The notes under the pieces were generated by a model. The model searched no databases, was not told where the DNA came from, and saw only the letters and a list, made by a program, of their open reading frames with translations. Both the position numbers and the translations under genes were made by a program. From assembly GCA_947458745.1 (NCBI GenBank), contig CANGYQ010000016.1, positions 54,765-118,764 of the forward strand: DNA of 64,000 nt, in the 5' to 3' direction. Each line of letters opens with the position of its first letter. The stretch's first letter is position 1. Below are positions 33,392-41,755 of the stretch, piece after piece. Origin of the DNA: Bryobacteraceae bacterium. Lineage in GTDB: Bacteria > Acidobacteriota > Terriglobia > Bryobacterales > Bryobacteraceae.

Positions 33392-33428
33392 GCGGGACTA
33401 AAGGTCCCGCTGCAGGCTGACAGCCTGC
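33392..33428. repeat. Two tandem hairpins in the 286-base gap
   Basis: GCGGGAC/GTCCCGC (33392-33410) and GCAGGCT/AGCCTGC (33412-33428) lie side by side in the gap between the terminator and the nitrilase-like gene. They may be the far-side terminator of the convergent unit or an extragenic palindrome. Their sequence differs from the four-copy REP family. The rest of the gap shows nothing clear. Confidence 0.5.
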
Positions 33429-33464
33429 GCCCCACAGGATCGGCGGAATCGCTGACGGACGACA

Positions 33465-34781
33465 CTAGCGCTTCGGCAGCGGCGTGTGGTGTGGAATCCG
33501 GCCTTTGAAGTCGCCCAGGCTCTTCCAGCGGGTGACGGACTCCAGGTCTACCTCCGCCACACTCACGTTGCCCCACTCCCGGCCATAGCCCATGAGGTCA
33601 CCCGTGTGGGACCAGATGGCGCTCAGCATCCAGTTACTTTGGACGGGCTCATAGGTGCTGCTCACCAGATAGACGTGGTTCTCCGCCGCTCGCGCCTTCG
33701 CCAGTTGCGGATTGCAACCCCAGACCGGCCAGGCGATCACTTCCGCGCCCTTCAAGGTCAGTTCCCGAGCCACTTCCGGAAAGAAGCCGTCGTAGCAGAT
33801 CATCATGCCCACTTTTCCGAAATGTGTGTCAAACACAGGGTAATCCCGGCCCGGCGTCAGGCCGCCCTCCCATTCGCCATCGGGCAGCGTCACCTTGCGG
33901 TATTTGCCCAGTATGCTGCCATCCGGCGCGATCAGCACGCTGACGTTGTAGACCAAATGGCCGGACCGTTCCAGCAGCCCCGCCACCATATGCAACCGGT
34001 GCTTCTTCGCCAGTTGCCCAAAGAACTCCGTCGAGGGCCCCGGCACCGGCTCGGAGGCGGCGGCATAAGTGAGGCCCGTGCTGGGATAAGTCAGCGTCTC
34101 ACCCAGCACCACTAAGTCGGCTTTCTCCCGCGCGGCTTGCTCGATCAGGGGCACATACTGTTCGCGATTGGCGGCGGGCGTCGGCCCCGTCGGCTTGTAG
34201 TGGACGGACGCCAAGCGGACTTTGCGCTGCGCCGGCGCGGTGTTGCTCTCAGCGAGACTTGCACCGGACCATTCCACGCGACCCTTGGCGGACCACCGGA
34301 AATGCAGGTCCATGCGGGCCGCCACCGCCGCCCGCGGTGCTTCGTAGTCGGCGGCCACCTCCACCCAATCCTGGCGGCGCTGGCCGCTCTCTCGTGGATA
34401 TTCGGGCGTTGAGGTGGAGGGTAACGTCTTGAGATACTCCGCCACCAGCGGCCGGTTGTCCGCTACGCGCCGCCCATCGGCATCCAACCAATCGATCGTC
34501 ACAAACGCGTTGTGCGGCACGGACTCCAAGCCCACGGTTCGCCGCCAAACTGAGAAGCGATACCGCTGGCCGCCCTTCACCGCTTGCAACTTGCGCCAAC
34601 TGCCCGCCAAGCCCTCACGTCCATCGCCCTCAATCAACAGGCGGGCCTGACCGGCCGGTCCGCCCGCGGCCATGCTGCCGAACACGGGAGTGATCTCAGC
34701 GCGCGGCGCGCGCGATTGCCAGCCATCAATGTCAGCCGCCCCCAACGACAGCGCTCCCAAGACCAGGGACAGAAGCCGCAT
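33465..34781 (-). CDS. Exported nitrilase-family amidase with N-terminal beta-sandwich domain
   Basis: This 438-residue exported protein has a signal peptide (residues 1-15), a carbohydrate-binding-like sandwich at about 18-175, then a carbon-nitrogen hydrolase domain. The nitrilase triad is present: Glu228 ('LVVLGETLTYP'), Lys296 ('GKYRKVTLP') and Cys329 ('MMICYDGFFPE'). Such enzymes hydrolyse nitriles, amides or carbamoyl groups. Export plus a leading binding module suggests action on an extracellular amide or glycan. I start it at the ATG at 34781, giving the signal peptide, one base after the flavin reductase stop, so the two are in one operon. Confidence 0.87.
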   Translation of the reverse strand: MRLLSLVLGALSLGAADIDGWQSRAPRAEITPVFGSMAAGGPAGQARLLIEGDGREGLAGSWRKLQAVKGGQRYRFSVWRRTVGLESVPHNAFVTIDWLDADGRRVADNRPLVAEYLKTLPSTSTPEYPRESGQRRQDWVEVAADYEAPRAAVAARMDLHFRWSAKGRVEWSGASLAESNTAPAQRKVRLASVHYKPTGPTPAANREQYVPLIEQAAREKADLVVLGETLTYPSTGLTYAAASEPVPGPSTEFFGQLAKKHRLHMVAGLLERSGHLVYNVSVLIAPDGSILGKYRKVTLPDGEWEGGLTPGRDYPVFDTHFGKVGMMICYDGFFPEVARELTLKGAEVIAWPVWGCNPQLAKARAAENHVYLVSSTYEPVQSNWMLSAIWSHTGDLMGYGREWGNVSVAEVDLESVTRWKSLGDFKGRIPHHTPLPKR

Positions 34782-34782
34782 T

Positions 34783-35259
34783 TTATGACCCCTCCAGTTT
34801 GGCGTATCCGCCACGAGCGTACACCAGTGGCTCCCCATCTTCAACCGAAACCGCCACCGCCTCGCCCAGAAAGATGTCGTGATCGCCCACCGGTACCACG
34901 TCCACCAACCGGCATTCGATAGTCGCCACCGAACCTTCAATCACCGGCACCGATGCCACACCGGGCCGCCAGGCGACCCCCTCGAACCGGTCATCCCGGC
35001 GGTAGGCAAACGCCGTCGAGATCTCCTGTTGCTGCTGGCTCAATATGTTGATGGCGAAATGCGTCTGCCGCCGGAATACTTCCCGCACCTGGGCACTGTG
35101 ATCGATGCAGAACAAGACCACGGGCGGCTCCAGTGAGACTGACGTAAACGAGTTCACCGTCAGCCCGTGAGGCGCTCCGTCAAACGTCGTCGCAATGCAA
35201 ACACCGGTGGGAAACTTGCCGCAAGCCCACCGGAAATGGGCCGAATTGATGGTGGACAT
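34783..35259 (-). CDS. Flavin reductase (NADPH:FMN/FAD type)
   Basis: This 158-residue enzyme belongs to the flavin-reductase family that supplies reduced FMN or FAD to two-component monooxygenases. It has 'ACGKFPTGVCIATTFDGAPHGLTVNSFTSVSLEPPVVLFCIDHSA', 'HFAINILSQQQQEIS' and 'VGDHDIFLGEAV', all family-typical. It starts with the ATG at 35259; the longer frame upstream overlaps the HU promoter and is not needed. One base separates it from the nitrilase-like gene. No partner monooxygenase is in the neighbourhood. Confidence 0.9.
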   Translation of the reverse strand: MSTINSAHFRWACGKFPTGVCIATTFDGAPHGLTVNSFTSVSLEPPVVLFCIDHSAQVREVFRRQTHFAINILSQQQQEISTAFAYRRDDRFEGVAWRPGVASVPVIEGSVATIECRLVDVVPVGDHDIFLGEAVAVSVEDGEPLVYARGGYAKLEGS

Positions 35260-35282
35260 GGAAGTTGGCGGAACACTGGACC

Positions 35283-35312
35283 TTGACACGGATCTAAGCC
35301 CAATCCTATCAT
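35283..35312 (+). promoter_or_regulatory. Sigma-70-type promoter for the HU gene
   Basis: A consensus TTGACA at 35283-35288 and a good -10, TATCAT, at 35307-35312 are separated by 18 bases. The expected start of transcription (about 35319) leaves a leader of roughly 43 bases. This is the best housekeeping promoter in the window and fits a highly expressed nucleoid protein. Confidence 0.75.
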
Positions 35313-35361
35313 AGGGTTTCCTAGTGCCAACCGGATGGCACCACGGCCAGGAGGCGCGGTT

Positions 35362-35631
35362 TTGATCAAACTTGATATTATCAATGAAGTTGTCAATAAG
35401 ACGGGCATCACCAAGACCAAGGCCGAAATGGCCGTCGAGACTGTTTTTGAGAGCATGAAGCGCGCTCTGGGTAGCGGCGAGCGCATTGAATTGCGTGGCT
35501 TTGGCATCTTCAACGTGCGCCCGCGGAAGACCGGTATCGGCCGCAACCCCCGCACCGGCGCCGAAGTGGCGATTCCGCCCGGCAAAGCGGTCCGCTTCAA
35601 GCCCGGCAAAGAGCTGCAAAGCCTCCAGTAG
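35362..35631 (+). CDS. hup: HU/IHF-family DNA-binding protein
   Basis: This histone-like nucleoid protein has 89 residues. 'IKLDIINEVVNKTGITKTKAEMAVETVFESMKRAL' forms the helical dimer body, and 'ELRGFGIFNVRPRKTGIGRNPRTGAEVAIP' is the DNA-binding arm with the hallmark RNPRTG. The start is the TTG at 35362, exactly seven bases after AGGAGG (35349-35354); the ATG 27 bases upstream would add a nonconserved tail. It binds and bends DNA as a dimer. HU versus IHF cannot be told with certainty. A strong promoter precedes it. Confidence 0.93.
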   Translation: MIKLDIINEVVNKTGITKTKAEMAVETVFESMKRALGSGERIELRGFGIFNVRPRKTGIGRNPRTGAEVAIPPGKAVRFKPGKELQSLQ

Positions 35632-35637
35632 ACCGCC

Positions 35638-36516
35638 TTGCGTCCCCGGCGCTTGTGGCTGCATGCCGCACTTTTTTTCGTGACGTTGGTCACATGTTCG
35701 GCCACTGGCTCACGCCTGGTGGAGAACTTTCACCGTAACCTGCCCTCGTTCCGGCTGGAACAGGACCTGTTGTTGATGTTATGGCCGGTGGATAATCCGG
35801 CGGTGCTGCTGACTGGGCTGCCGTTCTCGCTTGCGCTGTTGTTTATCTTGCTGGCGCACGAAATGGGGCATTATCTGGCCTGCGTGCACTACCGGCTGGA
35901 TGCCAGCCTGCCCTACTTCCTGCCGGCCCCCAGCTTTATTGGCACCTTCGGAGCCTTCATCCGCATCCGGTCCATCATCTATTCACGAAAGGTGTTGTTT
36001 GACGTGGGCGTCGCCGGGCCGCTGGCGGGCTTTGTCGCCTTGATGCCGCTGCTGCTGATCGGGATTAGCATGTCGAAGCGTCTGCCGGGCATCGCCCATG
36101 AAGGCGACATTCTGTTTGGCACGCCGGTGCTGATCACGCTGGTAGAGCGCTTCTTCTTCCCGGGTGTGCCATCTGCGGACATCTATCTGCATCCCTTGGC
36201 GCGAGCGGCCTGGGTGGGGCTGTTTGCGACGGCGCTGAACCTGCTGCCGGTGGGCCAGTTGGATGGCGGCCATATCCTCTACGCTCTGTTTGGCGAACGT
36301 CACAAGACGATTTCCAAGTTCACCCTGGCGGCGCTGATCCCGTTGGGCTTTCTCTATTGGCCTTGGTGGGTGTGGGCCGTGGGGTTGTATTTCATTGGGC
36401 GCAAGCATCCCTTCATCTATGACGACACCCCGATTGGCGCCACGCGCGTGGTGCTGTCTATTGTGGCGCTGCTGCTGTTTCTGCTCAGCTTTATGCCCGC
36501 GCCGATTTCAGCGTAG
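35638..36516 (+). CDS. Site-2 protease-family M50 membrane metalloprotease
   Basis: This 292-residue polytopic membrane protein has the zinc motif 'AHEMGH' (His74, Glu75, His78), a third ligand in 'GQLDGG' (Asp209) and the conserved 'FDVGVAGPLAGF'. Together these define M50B-like intramembrane proteases. No PDZ domain is present. The start is TTG at 35638, seven bases after the HU stop, so it may be read from the HU promoter. A likely role is intramembrane cleavage of regulatory substrates; none is known. Confidence 0.88.
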   Translation: MRPRRLWLHAALFFVTLVTCSATGSRLVENFHRNLPSFRLEQDLLLMLWPVDNPAVLLTGLPFSLALLFILLAHEMGHYLACVHYRLDASLPYFLPAPSFIGTFGAFIRIRSIIYSRKVLFDVGVAGPLAGFVALMPLLLIGISMSKRLPGIAHEGDILFGTPVLITLVERFFFPGVPSADIYLHPLARAAWVGLFATALNLLPVGQLDGGHILYALFGERHKTISKFTLAALIPLGFLYWPWWVWAVGLYFIGRKHPFIYDDTPIGATRVVLSIVALLLFLLSFMPAPISA

Positions 36517-36531
36517 GATGGGCATGAACGA

Positions 36532-37281
36532 ATGAAGATCTCCGCCGCGATCATCACGCTGAACGAGCAGCGCAACATCGCCCGGGCGATTGAAAGCCTC
36601 CGGTGCTGCGACGAGATCGTGGTGGTGGATTCCGGTTCCAGTGACCGCACCTGTGAAATCGCCGCCAACCTGGGAGCGCGCGTGGTGGAGGCGGCCTGGC
36701 GTGGCTATGCCGGCCAGAAGAACTTCGCCCTGGAGCAATGCAGTCACGATTGGGTGCTCTCGATTGATGCCGACGAGGCGCTCAGCGAAGCGCTGGAAGG
36801 CGAGATCTGGCAGTTGAAGAAGACTGGACCGAAAGCGGACGGCTACACCATGCCGCGTCTGGCGCAGTATCTGGGCAAGTGGATCCTGCATTCCGGCTGG
36901 TATCCGGACCGCAAAGTCCGCTTGTTTGACCGCCGCAAAGCCTGCTGGGAAGGCGACTTCGTGCACGAAAGCGTCAGGGTCCAGGGCAAAGTGGAACACC
37001 TGGACGAAAGTCTGCTCCACTTCACCTGCCAATCGCTCACCGAGCACTTGCGCACCATGGACCGCTACACCACCCTTGCCGCCGAGCAGTTGATCGCCAT
37101 GAAGACGCCCATCACCTGGCGGCATCTGGCGCTAAATCCGCCGTGGACCTTCTTTTCCACCTATGTTCTGAAGCGCGGCTTCCTGGACGGTTTCGAAGGC
37201 TTGGCCATCGCCCACATGGCCGCGCTCTACAACTTTCTGAAGTACGCCAAAGCCAAGACCATGCGCGGCGAGGTGGAGTAG
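36532..37281 (+). CDS. Glycosyltransferase family 2 (WaaE/KdtX-like)
   Basis: This 249-residue GT-A enzyme starts with 'MKISAAIITLNEQRNIARAIESLRCCDEIVVVDSGSSDRT', has the DxD-type motif 'IDADEAL' (Asp79-Asp81) and the C-terminal 'KWILHSGWYPDRKVRLFDRRKACWEG.FVHE' that marks the LPS core beta-glucosyltransferase WaaE group. It adds a sugar to a cell-envelope glycan, probably lipopolysaccharide core. Fifteen bases after the M50 gene. Donor and acceptor cannot be specified. Confidence 0.88.
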   Translation: MKISAAIITLNEQRNIARAIESLRCCDEIVVVDSGSSDRTCEIAANLGARVVEAAWRGYAGQKNFALEQCSHDWVLSIDADEALSEALEGEIWQLKKTGPKADGYTMPRLAQYLGKWILHSGWYPDRKVRLFDRRKACWEGDFVHESVRVQGKVEHLDESLLHFTCQSLTEHLRTMDRYTTLAAEQLIAMKTPITWRHLALNPPWTFFSTYVLKRGFLDGFEGLAIAHMAALYNFLKYAKAKTMRGEVE

Positions 37282-37298
37282 CGCACTCTCCGCACCGC

Positions 37299-38045
37299 AT
37301 GACCATCCTGCACTCCGACACCGGCAAGACTTGGCAAGGCGGCCAGTTCCAGCTGCAAATGCTGGTGAAAGGCCTGGAGGCCGCGGGCATTGCCTGTGGG
37401 GTGCGTTCGCCACTCATCCCGCAACCGATTGCTCGGTGGGACCTGGAGCATTGCCACGATGCCCGCAGCCACACCTTTGCCCGGCGGCCTTTTGTCGTTT
37501 CACGGCGCGTGGGCTTCCCAGTCCAACGGACCTTGCTTTCCCAATGGAAGTACAGCCGCGCGGCGGCCTACCTGGCGGTTTCCCAATATGTGGCCGATGA
37601 GTTGAAGAGCGCGGGGGTACCCGCCGCCAGGATTCATGTTGTACCCGATGCCATCCGCCCGCTGCCGCCCGCTGACCGCTCCACCGGCCGCATCCTCCTG
37701 CTCTCCAAGAACGGCCAAACCGTGCCCGGTGCCGTCGCCGTCCGGAATCTGGAGGAAGATTTGCGGGAGTGCGACGTGTTCATCTATCTGAGTGACATGG
37801 AGGGCCTGGGATCGGCGGCACTGATGGCCCAGGCCGCGGGTGTGCCCGTGATCGCCAGCCGCGCCGGGGGCCTCCCGGAAGCGGTCAAGTTCGGCAAAGT
37901 GATCGACCGCCTGGACCAGATCCGCGATGCGTTGGATGAAACACGCGCCATGGTGGCCGATCCCGCCGCCATCATGAAGGAGTTCAGCGTGGAACGGATG
38001 GTGGAGCGGACCATCAATGTTTACCGTGAAGTGTTGTCATGCTAG
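37299..38045 (+). CDS. Glycosyltransferase family 4-type (GT-B)
   Basis: This 248-residue protein begins 'MTILHSDTGKTWQGGQFQLQMLVKGLEAAG' and ends with a GT-B donor-binding section: 'VFIYLSDMEGLGSAALMAQAAGVPVIASRAGGLPEAV'. That includes the E-x7-E-like region. It is shorter than the usual 350-400 residues, with the middle compacted. It probably works with the preceding GT2 in envelope sugar synthesis. The start (ATG 37299) lies 17 bases after the GT2 stop; the longer frame upstream overlaps that gene. The prepilin peptidase gene begins inside its last codons. Confidence 0.82.
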   Translation: MTILHSDTGKTWQGGQFQLQMLVKGLEAAGIACGVRSPLIPQPIARWDLEHCHDARSHTFARRPFVVSRRVGFPVQRTLLSQWKYSRAAAYLAVSQYVADELKSAGVPAARIHVVPDAIRPLPPADRSTGRILLLSKNGQTVPGAVAVRNLEEDLRECDVFIYLSDMEGLGSAALMAQAAGVPVIASRAGGLPEAVKFGKVIDRLDQIRDALDETRAMVADPAAIMKEFSVERMVERTINVYREVLSC

Positions 38046-38857
38046 ATGACACTGTTGCCCTCGCCGTGCTGGCGGCCCTGGCCGGGTTGCTAATCGGTAG
38101 CTACCTGAACGTCTGCATCTACCGCCTGCCGCGTGATTTCTCCACCGCCTACCCGCGCCGCAGTTTCTGTCCGGGCTGCGGGCAGCTGGTGGCCTGGTAT
38201 GACAACGTGCCAGTGGTGAGTTGGCTGCTGCTACGCGGCCGTTGCCGCCACTGCCGGACCAGCATCTCGGCGCGCTATGCCCTGGTGGAACTGTTGACCG
38301 CCGCCACGTTCGTCTCCGCCGCCCTGCAACACGGTGCCACGGGCGAGGCGCTGCGCCTGGCTCTGTTTAGCGCCGTGATGATCGTGCTGCTGTTTACGGA
38401 TCTGGAGACCTTCATCCTGCCCGACGAGTTCACCCTGGGGGGCGCAGCGGTGGGTTGGGCCTTGGCTACCCTATGGCCGCGGCCGGCCGGTTTGCTGGCT
38501 CTTTTCCTTCCCGTGGACCGCTTACCCGCCGGTGAAGGACTGCTTTCCAGCGTCCTGGGCGGAGCAATTCCCGCCGCGATGTTGTGGTCCATTGGGGCGG
38601 CCTATGAGCGGCTCCGCGGGCGCGAAGGCTTGGGCTTTGGCGATGTGAAGATGATGCTGACGCTGGGCGCCTTTGTGGGGCTGGAAGGAACACTGCTCAC
38701 CGTGGCGGTGGCCGGTGTGCTCGGCTCCCTGGCCGCCTTGCCCCGCCTGATCTTGCGCGGCCGCTCCGCCATGCTGGATGAAATGCCGCTCGGCAGCTTT
38801 CTGGCCTTCGCCGGTTTGCTGCTGGCGCACTTGGGCCGCTCAGGCCGCCTATACTAA
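38039..38857 (+). CDS. pilD: Prepilin peptidase/N-methyltransferase
   Basis: This A24-family inner-membrane enzyme of 272 residues cleaves and N-methylates type IV pilins and type II secretion pseudopilins. The methyltransferase part has four cysteines in two CxxC pairs (Cys44, Cys47, Cys69, Cys72). The protease aspartates are in 'LFTDLETFILPDE' and 'GFGDVKMMLTLGAF' (GxGD). Seven to eight membrane segments follow. It overlaps the previous gene by seven bases. Its likely clients include the pilin-like protein encoded at 56923-57393. Confidence 0.92.
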   Translation: MLDDTVALAVLAALAGLLIGSYLNVCIYRLPRDFSTAYPRRSFCPGCGQLVAWYDNVPVVSWLLLRGRCRHCRTSISARYALVELLTAATFVSAALQHGATGEALRLALFSAVMIVLLFTDLETFILPDEFTLGGAAVGWALATLWPRPAGLLALFLPVDRLPAGEGLLSSVLGGAIPAAMLWSIGAAYERLRGREGLGFGDVKMMLTLGAFVGLEGTLLTVAVAGVLGSLAALPRLILRGRSAMLDEMPLGSFLAFAGLLLAHLGRSGRLY

Positions 38858-38868
38858 GGGTTCGTAGC

Positions 38869-39678
38869 ATGCAGGACGTCAGCATCTTTTGGTTACGTGT
38901 GGCCGCGTTACTGTATCTGCCTGGTCTGGTGGATGCAACGCTAACCGTACTGCGCCGCAAACCTACGTTCTTCCGTCCGGCGCTGACGCTGTTTGCCGTG
39001 GCGGCGTTGGTCCATCTGGTGTCGCTGGTTGATCTCGCCCGGCAGACCTCGCGCTTTCCGGCCGAGACGTTCTATGAGTCCATCTCACTGTGCGCATTTC
39101 TGGTGGCGGTCTCCTTTTTGGCGCTTTTTTGGCGCTACAGGTTTGTTTCGCTCAGCCTCATCGTCTTTCCGTTGGTCTTTCTGATGACCCTGATCGGCGC
39201 CACCAGCACCCCTGTCGCCACCTGGACCAACCCGCGCGTTCGTGATGCCTGGCTGCTGCTGCATGTCACCCTGGCCATCTCGGGCTACGCCGCTTTGCTG
39301 ACCGCAGTGTCGGTCTCGTTCTTCTACCTGGTGCAGGAACGGCGGCTCAAGGCCAAACAGTTCACCAGCAAACTACCTCCGCTGGCCACCCTGGACGACA
39401 TCCTGTCGCGGTCCATGGGCTGGGGCTTTGTCCTGATTACGCTGGCCGTCCTGATGGGCAGCATTTGGGGCTTTATTGAATCGGGCACGGCGTGGGTCTC
39501 TGATCCCAAGATCGTGGTCGCCTGGGCGACGTGGCTCGGCTATCTGGTGATGGTGTTCCTGCGTGTCTCCGCCGGTTGGCGCGGGCGCAAGGCAGCCGTG
39601 ATGGCCTTGAGTGTGCTGGGCTTCTCCGTGCTCACCTGGGCGGCGCACGTCGGCATTCGGGAGAGCCTGCTGCGATGA
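38869..39678 (+). CDS. HemX/CcsA-like cytochrome c assembly-type membrane protein
   Basis: This 269-residue polytopic protein of the CcsA/CcmC/HemX family has 'WLLLHVTLAISGYAALLTAVSVSFFYLVQERRLK' and 'GWGFVLITLAVLMGSIWGF', where the WGW-like tryptophan-rich loop is weak. Because hemA follows with a four-base overlap, it occupies the position of hemX, the heme-biosynthesis-linked membrane protein found upstream of hemA in many bacteria. It may restrain HemA levels or move heme; this is inferred from context. Confidence 0.85.
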   Translation: MQDVSIFWLRVAALLYLPGLVDATLTVLRRKPTFFRPALTLFAVAALVHLVSLVDLARQTSRFPAETFYESISLCAFLVAVSFLALFWRYRFVSLSLIVFPLVFLMTLIGATSTPVATWTNPRVRDAWLLLHVTLAISGYAALLTAVSVSFFYLVQERRLKAKQFTSKLPPLATLDDILSRSMGWGFVLITLAVLMGSIWGFIESGTAWVSDPKIVVAWATWLGYLVMVFLRVSAGWRGRKAAVMALSVLGFSVLTWAAHVGIRESLLR

Positions 39679-40919
39679 AGCTGGCCGTGGCGGGCGTCAA
39701 TCATCGAACGGCTCCGGTGGAGATCCGGGAGCGGCTGGCCATCTCCGGCGATTCGTTGCCGTCAGCGCTGGCCCGTTTGCGCGAGCAAACCGGGATGGGC
39801 GAAGGGCTGATCCTGTCTACCTGCAACCGGGTGGAAGTAGCAGTCACGCTGGAGGATTCCGCCGACGCCGCCGCGTGTCTGGCCCGCTTTCTGCCGCCTG
39901 GCGAGGAGATGCGCGGGCATCTGTTTCTGCACGAAGGCCGGGAGGCGATCCGGCATCTATTTCGCGTCGCCTCCAGCCTGGATTCGATGATCCTGGGCGA
40001 GCCGCAGATCTTGGGCCAACTGAAGCAGGCCTACCAGACCGCCAAGGAGCAGGGCACCGTCAATGGCCTGCTCGATACCGTGCTCACCTCGGCCTTCAGC
40101 GTCGCCAAACGCGTCCGCAATGAAACTGAGATTGGCGAGAACGCGGTCTCGGTCAGCTATGCCGCCGTGGAACTGGCGCGCGAGATCTTCGGCTCCCTGG
40201 CCGATTCCAAGGTCCTGCTGATCGGCGCGGGCAAGATGAGCGAACTCTCCGCCCGCCACTTGCATCGCAATGGGGCCAAACACATCTATGTCACCAACCG
40301 CACCTACCAGCGCGCGGTTGATGTGGCGCAGTTGTTCGGCGGATGGATCATCGACTATTCCACCTTCAAGCAGTCCCTGCCACACGCCGACATCATCATC
40401 GCCTCCAGCGGCGCCACCGGCTACATCCTCACCAAGGAAGATGTGCGCCTGGCCCTACAGGCCCGCCGCAATAAGCCGATATTTGTAATCGACATCGCGG
40501 TACCGCGCAACATCGACCCGGAAGTAAACAAGCTGGACAACGCTTTCCTTTACGACATCGACGACCTGCAAGCCGTCGTGCAGCGCAACCTGAAGGAGCG
40601 CGCCGGAGCCGCCGCCCAAGCTGAGCGCATTGTCGACGAAGAAGTGCTGCGCCTGGAAGAGCGTCTGAAAGTCCGCGAAGCCGGTCCGGCCATTGTCGGC
40701 CTCCAGGCGGCGCTGGAGCGCGTGCGCGCCGGTGAAGTGGAGCGATTCCGCAGCAAGCTGGGCCCGCTGCGCCCGGAGCAGGAAGAAGCTCTGGAAGCCC
40801 TCACCCGCGGCATCATCAACAAGATCGCCCACGGCCCCATCGCTGAGATCCGGCGTCAAGTGGCGGCCCCGGAGACATTGCCTGTGATTGATTCCATCAA
40901 GAGAGTTTTCAAGCTGTGA
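39675..40919 (+). CDS. hemA: Glutamyl-tRNA reductase
   Basis: This enzyme catalyses the first step of C5 heme synthesis, reducing Glu-tRNA to glutamate-1-semialdehyde with NADPH. The catalytic Cys50 sits in 'ILSTCNRVEV', the N-terminal 'GVNHRTAPVEIRERLA' and 'SLDSMILGEPQILGQ' are intact, and the Rossmann domain has 'VLLIGAGKMSELSARHL'. 'FVIDIAVPRNIDPEV' and the C-terminal dimerisation helix follow. The length of 414 is normal. The ATG at 39675 is coupled to the upstream HemX-like gene; hemC starts at its stop. First gene proper of the heme operon. Confidence 0.95.
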   Translation: MKLAVAGVNHRTAPVEIRERLAISGDSLPSALARLREQTGMGEGLILSTCNRVEVAVTLEDSADAAACLARFLPPGEEMRGHLFLHEGREAIRHLFRVASSLDSMILGEPQILGQLKQAYQTAKEQGTVNGLLDTVLTSAFSVAKRVRNETEIGENAVSVSYAAVELAREIFGSLADSKVLLIGAGKMSELSARHLHRNGAKHIYVTNRTYQRAVDVAQLFGGWIIDYSTFKQSLPHADIIIASSGATGYILTKEDVRLALQARRNKPIFVIDIAVPRNIDPEVNKLDNAFLYDIDDLQAVVQRNLKERAGAAAQAERIVDEEVLRLEERLKVREAGPAIVGLQAALERVRAGEVERFRSKLGPLRPEQEEALEALTRGIINKIAHGPIAEIRRQVAAPETLPVIDSIKRVFKL

Positions 40920-41755
40920 GCCAATTGGTGATCGGTTCCCGTGGTTCCAAGCTAGCCCTGTGGCAGGCGGAACACATCCAAAGCCTGATGGCGGCGCGCG
41001 GCCTGGACGCCCGTGTCGAGATCATCCACACCACCGGCGACAAGATCACCGATGTCCCGCTGGCGCAGTTGGGCGCGCAGACGTCCACCAAGGGCCTGTT
41101 TACCAAGGAACTGGAAGAAGCTTTGCTTGATGGCCGCATCGACTTGGCCGTCCATTCGATGAAGGACATGCCGACGGAACTGCCGGCGGGTCTCGAGATC
41201 ACGGCGATTCCCGAACGGGAAGACGCTCGAGATGCCCTGATCGGGGGCACCTTGGCGGATCTGCCCCAGGGGGCCCGGGTCGGCACCAGCGCGCTGCGTC
41301 GTCACGCACAATTGAAGGCCGCGCGGCCGGACCTGATCATTGAATCCATCCGTGGCAACGTCGACACCCGGTTGCGCAAACTGGACGAAGGCCAGTTCGA
41401 CGTGATCCTGCTGGCGGTCGCGGGCCTGAAGCGGTTAGGCTGGGCGCACCGGATCACCGACTACGTGCCGGTTGAACTGATGTGTCCGGCGGTCGGCCAA
41501 GGAGCTTTGGCGGTCGAAACACGCTCCGGCGATACACGGTTCACCTTCCTCGATCACCCGCCAACTCGCGCCTCCGTGGAGATGGAGCGCGACTTTCTAA
41601 GAGCGATGGGCGGCGGCTGCCAAGTCCCGATGGGCTGCCACGTCTCGGAGGGCCTGCTCCGTTGTGCGGTAGCGGAGCCGGATGGCACGCGGCTCCGGAA
41701 GTTTCTGGGTGAAGGCCCAGATGTGGTGGCCCGGGCGCTAGAGGCCGTCCGGTGA
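40916..41755 (+). CDS. hemC: Hydroxymethylbilane synthase (porphobilinogen deaminase)
   Basis: The enzyme condenses four porphobilinogens into hydroxymethylbilane. It binds the dipyrromethane cofactor at Cys235 ('MGGGCQVPMG'). The N-terminal 'IGSRGSKLALWQAEHI', 'HSMKDMPTELP' and 'RRHAQLKAARPDL' are in place. At 279 residues it is about 25-30 shorter than usual, the shortfall falling in the C-terminal third domain. The GTG start overlaps the hemA stop by four bases and the next gene starts within its stop codon, so the heme genes are translationally coupled. Confidence 0.94.
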   Translation: MSQLVIGSRGSKLALWQAEHIQSLMAARGLDARVEIIHTTGDKITDVPLAQLGAQTSTKGLFTKELEEALLDGRIDLAVHSMKDMPTELPAGLEITAIPEREDARDALIGGTLADLPQGARVGTSALRRHAQLKAARPDLIIESIRGNVDTRLRKLDEGQFDVILLAVAGLKRLGWAHRITDYVPVELMCPAVGQGALAVETRSGDTRFTFLDHPPTRASVEMERDFLRAMGGGCQVPMGCHVSEGLLRCAVAEPDGTRLRKFLGEGPDVVARALEAVR

